From CALINB01 sp938045325 (GTDB lineage: Bacteria; Pseudomonadota; Alphaproteobacteria; Rhodospirillales; CALINB01), in the NCBI GenBank assembly GCA_038114465.1, contig JAYNQW010000006.1, positions 62,001 to 126,000 on the forward strand: 64,000 bases of DNA, read 5' to 3'. Position 1 is the first letter of the stretch. The number at the start of each line of letters is the position of its first letter. The position numbers were made by a program, and so were the translations under genes. Below are positions 15,669 through 24,496 of this stretch, piece by piece. The notes below the pieces were generated by a model. It ran no database searches, was not told where the DNA came from, and saw only the letters and a list, made by a program, of their open reading frames with translations.

Positions 15669-16982
15669 ATGAAAGACCCTAAAGCCATCATCGCTGCCGA
15701 TAAAAATCACATTTGGCATCCGTTTACCCAGGCACAAACGGCACCCGATGCGATTCCGATCGTGCGCGGCGACGGCGCAAAGCTGTTCGACGCCGATGGG
15801 AACGAATATCTCGATCTGATTTCGTCCTGGTGGGTTAACACTCACGGTCACGGCCATCCCAAAATCGCCGGAGCGATTGCCCGGCAGGCCGAACAGCTCG
15901 AACATGTCATCTTCGCCGGCTTCACCCACGAACCGGCGGTGAGGCTTGCGGAAAAACTATCAAACGTATTGCCTGGCGATCTTTCCCGTGTGTTTTATTC
16001 CGATAATGGTTCAACGGCGGTCGAAGTCGCGCTCAAGTTGACGTTTCAGTATTGGCGTAACAAAGGTGAGGCGCGCAAAAAGTTTCTGGCTTTCGAGGGC
16101 GGCTATCACGGCGATACGGTCGGCGCGATGTCGGTTGGGCAAAGCTCCGGTTTTTTCGATGCCTGGCAGGAGCTGCTGTTCGACGTCGGTACATTGCCGT
16201 TTCCCGCAACCTGGCAGGGCGATGACGATGTCGAAACAAAAGAAAAAAAAAGTTTTCTAGCGCTCGAGCAATACTTAAACGAACACGGTGCCGACACCTG
16301 CGCCATGATCCTGGAGCCGCTGGTGCAGGGGGCTGGTGGCATGCGCATGTGCCGGCCGGAATTTCTGAAATCTTTTGTGCAAAAACTGCAAACCGCCGGC
16401 GTGTTGGTCATCTTCGATGAAGTCATGACCGGGTTTGGGCGCACCGGTGATTTGTTTGCGTGCCGTAAAGCGGATGTCGTTCCCGATATCATTTGTCTCT
16501 CGAAAGGATTGACCGGCGGGTTTATGCCGTTATCGGCGACTGTTTGCCGCGATGAACTTTATGCGGTGTTTTTGGATGAAAGTTTTGACAAGGCGTTTAC
16601 CCACGGCCATTCGTTTACGGCGAATCCCCTGGGCTGTGCCGCGGCACTGGCTTCGTTGGAACTGACGGTGTCTTCCGAAACGCAATCGCGGATCGATGTT
16701 ATTGCTAAAATCCATAAGGACAGGCTCGAAAAACTTGCCGCGTTCGCGCCTTTGGAATGTCCGCGCCAAACGGGGACCATCGCTGCGATTGACGTCAAAG
16801 CCGCTGATTCCGGCTATACTGCGGGCATCGGACCGGCCTTGAAAGCCTATTTCATGGAACGAGGGTTATTGATTCGTCCGCTCGGCAATGTCATGTATGT
16901 GCTGCCGCCGTATTGTATCGCCGATGAAGACCTTCATCGTGCCTATGATGGCATTGAGGCGGCGGTGCAGACGATTTTATAA
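15669..16982 (+). CDS. bioA: adenosylmethionine-8-amino-7-oxononanoate aminotransferase
   Basis: 437 residues, a class III PLP aminotransferase. IWHPFTQ (15-21) and SSWWVNTHGHGHP (52-64) are BioA-specific; YHGDT (146-150), IFDEVMTGFGRTG (248-260) and the PLP lysine K279 in LSKGLTGGFMPLS complete the active site. It transfers the amino group of SAM to 8-amino-7-oxononanoate. One in-house oddity is a short Lys-rich insert near 190-195 (ETKEKKSF). It sits between bioD (4-base gap) and bioB (12-base gap). Confidence 0.95.
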   Translation: MKDPKAIIAADKNHIWHPFTQAQTAPDAIPIVRGDGAKLFDADGNEYLDLISSWWVNTHGHGHPKIAGAIARQAEQLEHVIFAGFTHEPAVRLAEKLSNVLPGDLSRVFYSDNGSTAVEVALKLTFQYWRNKGEARKKFLAFEGGYHGDTVGAMSVGQSSGFFDAWQELLFDVGTLPFPATWQGDDDVETKEKKSFLALEQYLNEHGADTCAMILEPLVQGAGGMRMCRPEFLKSFVQKLQTAGVLVIFDEVMTGFGRTGDLFACRKADVVPDIICLSKGLTGGFMPLSATVCRDELYAVFLDESFDKAFTHGHSFTANPLGCAAALASLELTVSSETQSRIDVIAKIHKDRLEKLAAFAPLECPRQTGTIAAIDVKAADSGYTAGIGPALKAYFMERGLLIRPLGNVMYVLPPYCIADEDLHRAYDGIEAAVQTIL

Positions 16983-16994
16983 GGGGAGAGCTGA

Positions 16995-17996
16995 ATGCTG
17001 GATAAACCCGCGCCCACCGAGACACAAGAACCTGCCGATATTCGTTTTGATTGGTCGCGTGACGAAATCGAAGCCTTGTTCGCTCTACCCTTGAACGATC
17101 TTTTGTTCCGCGCGCAAACGATCCATCGCCAATACTGGAAGCCTAATCAGGTTCAGCTCTCGACATTATTATCGATCAAAACCGGCGGCTGCCCGGAGGA
17201 CTGCAAGTATTGCGCGCAAAGCAGTCATTACGACACCGGCTTAGGCGCCGATAAGCTGATGGATTTGGATGACGTGCGCAAAGCGGCTGAAACGGCGAAG
17301 GCGGCGGGCGCGACCCGGTTTTGTATGGGTGCGGCGTGGCGTGAGTTAAAGGACCGCGATGTCGATCAAGTCGTCGAATTGGTCGGTGAAGTGCGAGGAC
17401 TCGGCCTTGAAACCTGCATGACTCTCGGCATGGTCACGGAGGAACAAGCCAAGGCCCTCAAAGAAGCGGGTCTCGATTATTACAATCATAACGTCGACAC
17501 CTCGCCCGAGTATTACGACGAGATCATCACCACGCGCTCTTACACCGAACGTCTCGAGACTCTCGATGCGGTGCGCGGGGCGGGCATTAAAGTGTGTTCC
17601 GGCGGCATCATCGGCATGGGTGAGAAAGAAACCGACCGGGCGGGTATGCTTGAAACCCTCGCCACGCTAAATCCCCATCCGGAAAGCGTGCCGATCAATA
17701 TGCTGGTGGTCATTCCGGGCACGCCGTTGGAGCACGTGAAGCCGTTAGAGCCCTTGGACTGGGTACGCACAATTGCAGTGGCGCGCATTTTAATGCCGAA
17801 ATCTTACGTAAGGTTGTCGGCCGGGCGCCAGGAAATGTCCGATGAAACGCAAGCCATGTGTTTCTTCGCCGGCGCCAATTCGATTTTTTACGGCGAGAAG
17901 TTGTTGACCACGGGCAACCCCGACGTGCTCAACGACCAAGTATTGTTCGACAAGCTTGGCCTCGAAGCCGAACCCGGGCACGCCGCGTCGAACTAA
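16995..17996 (+). CDS. bioB: biotin synthase
   Basis: 333 residues. The radical-SAM motif GGCPEDCKYCAQS gives C66, C70 and C73; the ligands of the second, sacrificial [2Fe-2S] cluster are visible in RFCMGAA, ETCMTLG and KVCSGGIIGMGE, with Arg in VRLSAGR. It inserts sulfur into dethiobiotin. It is last in the nadA-to-bioB run; a ribosome-binding site, AAGGGGAG, precedes the ATG. Its stop is 1 base from the end of the convergent M23 gene, with no terminator hairpin in between. Confidence 0.97.
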   Translation: MLDKPAPTETQEPADIRFDWSRDEIEALFALPLNDLLFRAQTIHRQYWKPNQVQLSTLLSIKTGGCPEDCKYCAQSSHYDTGLGADKLMDLDDVRKAAETAKAAGATRFCMGAAWRELKDRDVDQVVELVGEVRGLGLETCMTLGMVTEEQAKALKEAGLDYYNHNVDTSPEYYDEIITTRSYTERLETLDAVRGAGIKVCSGGIIGMGEKETDRAGMLETLATLNPHPESVPINMLVVIPGTPLEHVKPLEPLDWVRTIAVARILMPKSYVRLSAGRQEMSDETQAMCFFAGANSIFYGEKLLTTGNPDVLNDQVLFDKLGLEAEPGHAASN

Positions 17997-17997
17997 T

Positions 17998-19179
17998 CTA
18001 CTTCACCATCATCGTTCGCTTAACGGTATAAACTTTTTGACCCGGTTCGTTTTGATCCGTGCGCTTCAGCTGAATGACGCCCGCATAAGGGCCGGTTGGC
18101 CACGTTGGCGTTTTGCGTTTTTTGCCGGAGAAGCGAAAGGCGCGCGCCCGGTTTTTTTTGAATCTTAATTTGTGTTTGTGAAACGTCTTGCCGTCGGGCC
18201 CGATGATGACCATTCGCAGTTCATCGCCTTTGCGGATTTGAAACATGTCGACCCACAGTACCAAGGCAAAGGCCGTCCGGTTGAGGGTGGTTTTCCGGTA
18301 AGCCCCGGCGCGGGCTTTTTTGGAGTTCGGTTTCGCGCCGGCGAATCCGGCGCTATAAAGCGCGCTTGGCCCATAGGGAAGTTTGGCCAAGACATCCGAT
18401 TGCCACAGGGGTTCTTTTCCGGGACCGCAGCCTTGCTTGCGGCTCAAGCCGACAAACGGGTCGATGATGTTTCCGTTCCGGCGAATGGTAATGTGAAGAT
18501 GCGGATACTCGGTAAACCCCGATAAGCCGATCAGGCCGAGTTTTTGTCCTCGCGAAACACGCGTGCCCTTATTGACCGCGATACTGCCTCGGCGTAGATG
18601 GCAGTATTGGCTGGTAAATCCGTTTTCGTGTTTGATGGCGACGCCGTTGCCGCAAAATTTTCCTTTGAGCGATTCCGCATCAATTTCTCTTGCGCTGATA
18701 TCTTTCATGCTATCGCGCACGCCGGTAATGATTCCGGGGGCAGCGGCCAACACATCGACGCCGCTCTTCATTGCCGCCAAATCCTGAATGGCAAAGTCGG
18801 TACCTTGATGATGCAGCCCGTTTTTGTTCTTTACGTTGTAGGTTGCTGTGCCGCACATGTAATCTTTTTTGCCTTCACCCGGATCATGGTCAACGTAATT
18901 GGAGACCCAGCATGTTTTGCCGGGCTCGCACGCCACCGGCAGGCTGAGGGATAATAAGCCCGGCGTGCGTGGTGCGGGAGCGGGCTTCGCAGGCTGTTTC
19001 GGCTGTGGCTTTTGTTTTTCGGCTTGTTTTGACGGAACCGGTGGCTGAACGGTTGTGTGGCGAACGCTTTCACTAGGCGCAAGCACATAATAAACGCCAA
19101 GCCCAACAATGACGGTGCCGATGATTGCGAAAATGAGCGTTTTCGTTCGGCTTTTTTTTGTCGGATCGTCGTCTGCCAT
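17998..19179 (-). CDS. membrane-anchored M23 (LytM) family metallopeptidase
   Basis: 393 residues from ATG 19177-19179 (a TTG codon just upstream is not used). A single N-terminal transmembrane helix (about 14-34) is followed by a Pro/Lys-rich periplasmic linker (about 40-75) and a LytM domain. Zinc ligands: H124 and D128 in HHQGTDF, the catalytic His194 in SQYCHLRRG, and the HxH pair H227/H229 in YPHLHI. Extra Cys residues suggest disulfides. The C-terminal 150 residues form a second, beta-rich domain of unknown role. With a complete metal site it should cut peptidoglycan crosslinks. It stands alone, convergent with bioB and divergent from ribF. Confidence 0.85.
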   Translation of the reverse strand: MADDDPTKKSRTKTLIFAIIGTVIVGLGVYYVLAPSESVRHTTVQPPVPSKQAEKQKPQPKQPAKPAPAPRTPGLLSLSLPVACEPGKTCWVSNYVDHDPGEGKKDYMCGTATYNVKNKNGLHHQGTDFAIQDLAAMKSGVDVLAAAPGIITGVRDSMKDISAREIDAESLKGKFCGNGVAIKHENGFTSQYCHLRRGSIAVNKGTRVSRGQKLGLIGLSGFTEYPHLHITIRRNGNIIDPFVGLSRKQGCGPGKEPLWQSDVLAKLPYGPSALYSAGFAGAKPNSKKARAGAYRKTTLNRTAFALVLWVDMFQIRKGDELRMVIIGPDGKTFHKHKLRFKKNRARAFRFSGKKRKTPTWPTGPYAGVIQLKRTDQNEPGQKVYTVKRTMMVK

Positions 19180-19360
19180 CAAAGTTCCCGGCTACCGTTT
19201 GCTCACATAGGGGGCATAGGTGGGCTTGCCTTCGGTTTTTTGATAATGTCCCGGAACAGTGGCGGTTTCCTAACGTTTTTTTCAGGAGTTCCGTGTATTT
19301 TCAGCACCCTTGCGCTTGGGTCTTGACCGGCTCCAGGCGCGCTGACATCTTCCAGCCGCG

Positions 19361-20296
19361 ATGCAGATATACCGAGATTTCAAAGACTTGCCGGCCGGCC
19401 TCCGAGGCGCGGCCATCGCCATCGGCAATTTTGACGGCGTCCACAAAGGCCACCAGGCGGTGATCAATGAAGCCGGGCGTTTGGCGCGTGCCAACGACAG
19501 GCCGTGGGCTGTGCTGACGTTCGAGCCCCACCCCCGCCAAGTCTTCCAGCCCGATGCGGCCCCATTACGCTTAACGCCAGGACCGGCCAAGGAGCGCCTG
19601 ATCGCTGCTTTGGGCGTTGATCATCTTATCGTGCCGACGTTCGATCTCGATTTTTCCAAACGCGAGGCGGAAAGTTTCGTGCAGGATATCTTGATCGACG
19701 GGTTCGGCGCCCATCACGTGGTTTCCGGCTACGATTTCGCCTTCGGTCAAGGCCGCAAGGGCAATTGCGAACTGCTGCTGCGCATGGGCCAGGAACTCGG
19801 CTTCGGCTTCACCGCCGTGCAGGCGGTGCACGACGAAAACGGCGATGTGTACTCATCGACCCGGATTCGCGAAAGTCTGATGAACGGTGATCCGAAAAAG
19901 GCCGCGCGGCTCCTTGGCCGGCCGTACGAGATCGAAGGGATTGTCGAACAGGGCGATGCCCGGGGCCGCACGATCGGCTATCGGACAGCCAATGTCGCCA
20001 TGGGCGAGTATTTGCGCCCCGCCCAAGGGGTCTACGCGGTCACGATCGGGCTTGAAAATGGGGTAGAAACGGCTTGGTACAAGGGTGTTGCCAACCTCGG
20101 GTCACGCCCGACGTTTGACGGCAAATCAGTTCTGTTAGAGGTTCATTTATTCGATTTTGACGGCGATCTTTACGGTCAAACCGTGCGTGTCGCCTTGATT
20201 GATTATGTCCGGGCTGAAAAGAAATTTGACGGCATCGATCAATTAAAGGCACAAATCGCCCAAGACAGCGAAAAAGCCAAAGAAATTTTGCAGTAA
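19361..20296 (+). CDS. ribF: bifunctional riboflavin kinase/FAD synthetase
   Basis: 311 residues. The N-terminal FMN adenylyltransferase part has GNFDGVHKGH (22-31) and SSTRIRESL near 166-174; the C-terminal flavokinase part has GRTIGYRTANVA and LGSRPTFDG. It makes FMN and FAD from riboflavin and ATP. In place of the common IGFPTAN the kinase motif reads IGYRTAN, a mild variant. ileS follows after 4 bases, a conserved ribF-ileS-lspA order. No FMN riboswitch-like leader is visible upstream. Confidence 0.95.
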   Translation: MQIYRDFKDLPAGLRGAAIAIGNFDGVHKGHQAVINEAGRLARANDRPWAVLTFEPHPRQVFQPDAAPLRLTPGPAKERLIAALGVDHLIVPTFDLDFSKREAESFVQDILIDGFGAHHVVSGYDFAFGQGRKGNCELLLRMGQELGFGFTAVQAVHDENGDVYSSTRIRESLMNGDPKKAARLLGRPYEIEGIVEQGDARGRTIGYRTANVAMGEYLRPAQGVYAVTIGLENGVETAWYKGVANLGSRPTFDGKSVLLEVHLFDFDGDLYGQTVRVALIDYVRAEKKFDGIDQLKAQIAQDSEKAKEILQ

Positions 20297-20300
20297 AACC

Positions 20301-23165
20301 ATGACTACAGATTACAAATCCACGATCTTTCTGCCGCAAACCGATTTTCCCATGAAAGCCGGCTTGCCGAAGCGCGAGCCGGAGTTGCTGGCGCGTTGGG
20401 AAAAAGGCGATCTCTACGGCGATTTACGAAAGCAATCGGAGGGCCGCGAAAAGTTTATCCTGCACGACGGCCCGCCGTACGCCAATGGCCATCTGCATAT
20501 CGGTCACGCCTTAAACAAAATCCTCAAGGACGTCATTAACCGCTCGCAACAAATGCTCGGTAAAGACTCAACCTATGTGCCGGGCTGGGACTGTCACGGT
20601 TTGCCGATCGAATGGATGATCGAGGAGAAATACCGCAAGGCCGGTAAAAACAAAGACGACGTGCCGGTGAACGAGTTCCGCAAGGAATGCCGCGCGTTCG
20701 CCGAAGAATGGATTAACGTGCAGCGCGAGGAGTTCAAGCGCTTGGGCGTGCTCGGCGATTGGGACAATCCGTATACGACCATGACCTATCTGGCCGAGGC
20801 GCAGATCGTGCGCGAGCTGGGCAAGTTCCTGATGAACGGCTCGCTCTATCGCGGCTCGAAGCCGGTCATGTGGTCGGTGGTCGAGAAGACCGCGCTCGCC
20901 GAAGCCGAGGTCGAATACCACGATCATGAATCTGATCAGGTCTGGGTGAAGTTCCCGGTCACGACGGGCGATCTTACTGATGCGAGCGTCGTGATTTGGA
21001 CGACGACGCCGTGGACGCTGCCGGGCAATCGGGCGATTTGTTTCTCCGAGCGCATTTCCTACGGCGTTTATGAAGTCACCGAAGCGAGTGATGACAATTG
21101 GGCGAAGGTTGGTGAGAAAATGATCATCGCCGATGCGCTGGCCGAGCAAGTCAAGGAAGCAGCCCGCATTGATGAGTGGAATAAAACGGCCGATGTCCCC
21201 GCCGAAGCCTTAGCGCGTTTCGTTTGCGCCCATCCGTTGAAATCCATTGGTTACGATTTCGATGTGCCGTTGTTGCCGGGCGATCATGTTACCGATGATA
21301 CCGGTACCGGGTTTGTTCACACGGCCCCTGGCCATGGTGTCGATGACTTTGAAGTGTGGACGGCGAATAAAGCTGCACTCGATTCGCGCGGTATCGATAC
21401 CGCCATTCCATACACCGTCGACGGCGACGGCTTTTATACCGATCAAGCACCCGGGTTCGACGGCAAGCGCGTGATTACGGACAAGGGCAAGAAGGGTGAT
21501 GCCAACGAAGCGGTGATCAGTGCGTTGAAAGAGGCGGACGCGATCATCGCCCGGGCGCGCCTAAAGCACCAATACCCCCATTCGTGGCGCTCGAAAAAAC
21601 CGGTGATTTTCAGAAACACGCCGCAATGGTTTATCGCCATGGACAAGGACTTGGGCGACGGCACCACGCTACGACAGCGGGCCTTAGGCGAGATCGAAAA
21701 AACCCGCTGGGTGCCGGCGCAGGGCCAAAACCGTATCGGCGGCATGATCGAAGACCGCCCCGATTGGGTGGTCTCGCGTCAGCGCGCCTGGGGTGTGCCG
21801 ATCGCGGTCTTTGTTGAGAAAAAAACCGGCGAACCGTTGCGCGATCAGGCCGTGGTGGATCGCATCGCCCAGGCGTTCGAAAAAGAAGGCGCGGATATTT
21901 GGTTTTCAGCCGAGCCGTCGCGTTTCCTGGGCAATGATTACAACCCGGACGATTACGAGCAGGTCACGGATATCCTGGATGTGTGGTTCGACTCCGGATC
22001 GACCCATAGTTTTGTCTTAGAACAACGTCCCGAATTAACCTGGCCGGCGAATTTGTATCTCGAAGGCTCCGATCAGCATCGCGGTTGGTTTCATTCTTCG
22101 TTGTTGGAATCGTGTGGTACCCGTGGCCGAGCTCCTTATGATGCGGTGCTGACGCATGGCTTTGTCATGGCCGAAGACGGCCAAAAAATGTCGAAGTCCT
22201 TGGGCAACGTGACGGCACCCCAGGACGTGATCAAGCAAAGTGGTGCCGATATCCTGCGCCTCTGGGTCGTCGGGTCGGATTATTCCGAGGATCTGCGCAT
22301 CGGTTCTGAAATCCTAAAACAACACGCAGACGTTTACCGCCGCCTGCGCAATACGATGAGATATTTGCTCGGGAACTTGAATAACTTTCAGGACTCCGAA
22401 CGGCTCGATCCCGCCGAGATGCCGGAATTGGAGCGCTGGGTGTTACACCGCCTCACCGAGCTTGACAGCATGTTGAAAAAAACGTGCGAGGATTACAATT
22501 TCCACGCGTTCTTTTCCGAACTGCATAACTTCTGTGCCATCGATCTTTCCGCCTTTTACTTCGATATTCGAAAAGATTGTTTGTATTGCGACCCGGCCGC
22601 ATCGATTAACCGCCGCGCCGCGCGTACGGTACTCGATATCCTGTTCGATACCCTGACCGCTTGGCTTGCACCGTTTATTTGCTTTACCGCTGAGGAGGCT
22701 TGGCAGGCCCGGCATGGTGAAGATGCGCCGAGTGTGCACGCCCGTACATTTCCCGATGTGCCGGGAACATGGACAAACAGCACGCTCGCGGCGAAATGGA
22801 AAAAAATCATGGCTGTGCGCCGTGTTGTGACCAAAGCCTTGGAAACCGAACGAGCAGCGAAAAATATCGGTTCAAGCCTCGAAGCGCATCCGAGCATTTA
22901 TATCAGTGCCGAATATGAAAAAATCCTTGAGGGGATTGACTTCGCTGATGTGTGCATTACTTCAAGTATCACTGCCATTACCGGCGATGTGCCGGCGGAC
23001 GCCGTAACCTTGGAAGATGTTCCAGGTGTCGGGGTTGTTTTTGCGAAAGCCGCCGGTGAAAAATGCGAACGGTGCTGGAAGGTGCTTGGAGAAGTCGGTC
23101 AGGATGCCGAACATAAAACCGTTTGTTTGCGTTGCGCCGATGCCGTTCGCCAAGCGCCGGCTTAG
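20301..23165 (+). CDS. ileS: isoleucyl-tRNA synthetase
   Basis: 954 residues, full length for the bacterial type. Class I signatures HIGH (66-69, in ANGHLHIGHAL) and KMSKS (about 629-633) are present, with the editing domain WTTTPWTLPGNRAI near 231-244 and a C-terminal zinc site CERCWKVLG / CLRCADAV. The zinc-binding end marks the mupirocin-sensitive bacterial form by family knowledge. It lies between ribF and lspA. Confidence 0.98.
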   Translation: MTTDYKSTIFLPQTDFPMKAGLPKREPELLARWEKGDLYGDLRKQSEGREKFILHDGPPYANGHLHIGHALNKILKDVINRSQQMLGKDSTYVPGWDCHGLPIEWMIEEKYRKAGKNKDDVPVNEFRKECRAFAEEWINVQREEFKRLGVLGDWDNPYTTMTYLAEAQIVRELGKFLMNGSLYRGSKPVMWSVVEKTALAEAEVEYHDHESDQVWVKFPVTTGDLTDASVVIWTTTPWTLPGNRAICFSERISYGVYEVTEASDDNWAKVGEKMIIADALAEQVKEAARIDEWNKTADVPAEALARFVCAHPLKSIGYDFDVPLLPGDHVTDDTGTGFVHTAPGHGVDDFEVWTANKAALDSRGIDTAIPYTVDGDGFYTDQAPGFDGKRVITDKGKKGDANEAVISALKEADAIIARARLKHQYPHSWRSKKPVIFRNTPQWFIAMDKDLGDGTTLRQRALGEIEKTRWVPAQGQNRIGGMIEDRPDWVVSRQRAWGVPIAVFVEKKTGEPLRDQAVVDRIAQAFEKEGADIWFSAEPSRFLGNDYNPDDYEQVTDILDVWFDSGSTHSFVLEQRPELTWPANLYLEGSDQHRGWFHSSLLESCGTRGRAPYDAVLTHGFVMAEDGQKMSKSLGNVTAPQDVIKQSGADILRLWVVGSDYSEDLRIGSEILKQHADVYRRLRNTMRYLLGNLNNFQDSERLDPAEMPELERWVLHRLTELDSMLKKTCEDYNFHAFFSELHNFCAIDLSAFYFDIRKDCLYCDPAASINRRAARTVLDILFDTLTAWLAPFICFTAEEAWQARHGEDAPSVHARTFPDVPGTWTNSTLAAKWKKIMAVRRVVTKALETERAAKNIGSSLEAHPSIYISAEYEKILEGIDFADVCITSSITAITGDVPADAVTLEDVPGVGVVFAKAAGEKCERCWKVLGEVGQDAEHKTVCLRCADAVRQAPA

Positions 23166-23179
23166 ATAATAGGAAGCCG

Positions 23180-23704
23180 ATGAACGGTTCATCTACAACG
23201 ATAAAAATATCACTGCCTCACCGCACGTTTTATTGGGGGTTGGGGCTGGCTTCGTTAGTGTTGATTCTGGATCAACTCAGCAAATGGTGGATTGTCAGCG
23301 TTGTCATGCAGCCACCGAAAATTATTCCCCTGACGTCCTTTTTCAATCTGGTCTTAGGCTGGAATCGGGGTATTAGTTTCGGATTGTTTCACGGTGATTC
23401 CGCATTCAATGCCTGGGGGCTGCCCGCCATCGCACTCGTCATCACGGCGTTTTTACTGGTTTGGCTATGGCGCTCTTCCGGTATGATGATATCGATTGCC
23501 ATCGGCTCAATTATCGGCGGGGCACTCGGTAATGTCGTCGACCGGTTAAGATTCGGCGCGGTTGCAGATTTCCTTGATTTTCATGTTTTTGGTTATCATT
23601 GGCCGGCCTTTAACCTCGCGGATATGGGCATAACCCTAGGTGCTGTGCTATTAATTTATGACTCCTTGTTTGGCGGGGAAGAAATAAATAATAATAAAGG
23701 GTAA
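23180..23704 (+). CDS. lspA: lipoprotein signal peptidase (SPase II)
   Basis: 174 residues from ATG 23180, 14 bases after ileS; the longer frame from 23123 lies inside ileS. There are four transmembrane segments, with the catalytic Asp pair in GNVVDRLRFGAVADFLDF and FNLADMGI. DQLSKWWI in helix 1 is conserved. It cleaves signal peptides of prolipoproteins; the next gene encodes such a lipoprotein. Confidence 0.95.
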   Translation: MNGSSTTIKISLPHRTFYWGLGLASLVLILDQLSKWWIVSVVMQPPKIIPLTSFFNLVLGWNRGISFGLFHGDSAFNAWGLPAIALVITAFLLVWLWRSSGMMISIAIGSIIGGALGNVVDRLRFGAVADFLDFHVFGYHWPAFNLADMGITLGAVLLIYDSLFGGEEINNNKG

Positions 23705-23737
23705 TGGCCCCCAGAACCGAATGAGAAGAGCAGCGAT

Positions 23738-24352
23738 ATGAAAAGTAAAATTTCGATCATTGCCGTCTTGGCGTTAGCCCCTGTTTTATTAACAGGCTGC
23801 GATAGCGTGAGTACGTTGATGGGTGGAAAGTCATCGCCGGATGAGTTTTCGGTTTATTCGCGTGCGCCGTTAAGCATTCCGCCTGAATTTAAATTACGGC
23901 CGCCGTCTCCGGGCGCGGCACGCCCTCAAGAAGTTGAGCCACGTGAGCAGGCTGAGAAAATCATTTGGGGAAAAGACCAGCAAGCATCTGCAGGTAATTT
24001 TCTTTCGCGTTCCGGCAATCAGCGGGGCGGATACGTACAACGCAGCACGCAGCCTCTGAGTCCCGGCGAAAAGGCGCTTGTCGTACAGAGTGGTGCCGAT
24101 AAAGCGGATCCCGAAATCCGCGCGATCGTAAACAGGGAATCAGTCGTACCGATTGCAGGCAGCAAGACGATTGCCAATAAAGTGCTGTTTTGGCGTGATG
24201 CGAAAAAAGAAGTCAGCATCATCGATCCGGGCAAAGAAAATAAACGGATTCGTGATAAGCAGGCCGCCGGCAAGCCGATTACGAGCGAAGGCGTGCCGGT
24301 CATCGATCAGGAAATCGACCGCGGTTTCTTGGATAAGCTGCTGTTCAATTAA
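23738..24352 (+). CDS. DUF3035 family lipoprotein
   Basis: 204 residues. A type II signal with lipobox LLTGC puts the lipidated Cys at 21. The mature start DEFSVYSRAPLSIPPEFKLRPP (35-56) is the DUF3035 hallmark, with further Pro-rich spacing. The family is widespread beside lspA and M16 peptidase genes in alphaproteobacteria and is thought to sit in the outer membrane or periplasm; its function is unknown. The LPSRS-like middle region is poorly conserved. A ribosome-binding site (GAAGAG) lies upstream. Confidence 0.85.
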   Translation: MKSKISIIAVLALAPVLLTGCDSVSTLMGGKSSPDEFSVYSRAPLSIPPEFKLRPPSPGAARPQEVEPREQAEKIIWGKDQQASAGNFLSRSGNQRGGYVQRSTQPLSPGEKALVVQSGADKADPEIRAIVNRESVVPIAGSKTIANKVLFWRDAKKEVSIIDPGKENKRIRDKQAAGKPITSEGVPVIDQEIDRGFLDKLLFN

Positions 24353-24496
24353 TCCCGGCGTTTAATTTCAGTCCGGCGTCAAATTAATTATTTGTCATAA
24401 ATTCAGCTTCAAAAATCGTTTACACCGGCCTTGGCGGGCTGTTTAACGAGATACGCGTGCCTAGATGTTCCTGTATAGTAAAAGAGAGGCTAGGCA

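Noticed and set aside
20568..21149. 193-codon minus-strand frame inside ileS
   Set aside because: Lies within a full-length isoleucyl-tRNA synthetase and shows no domain.
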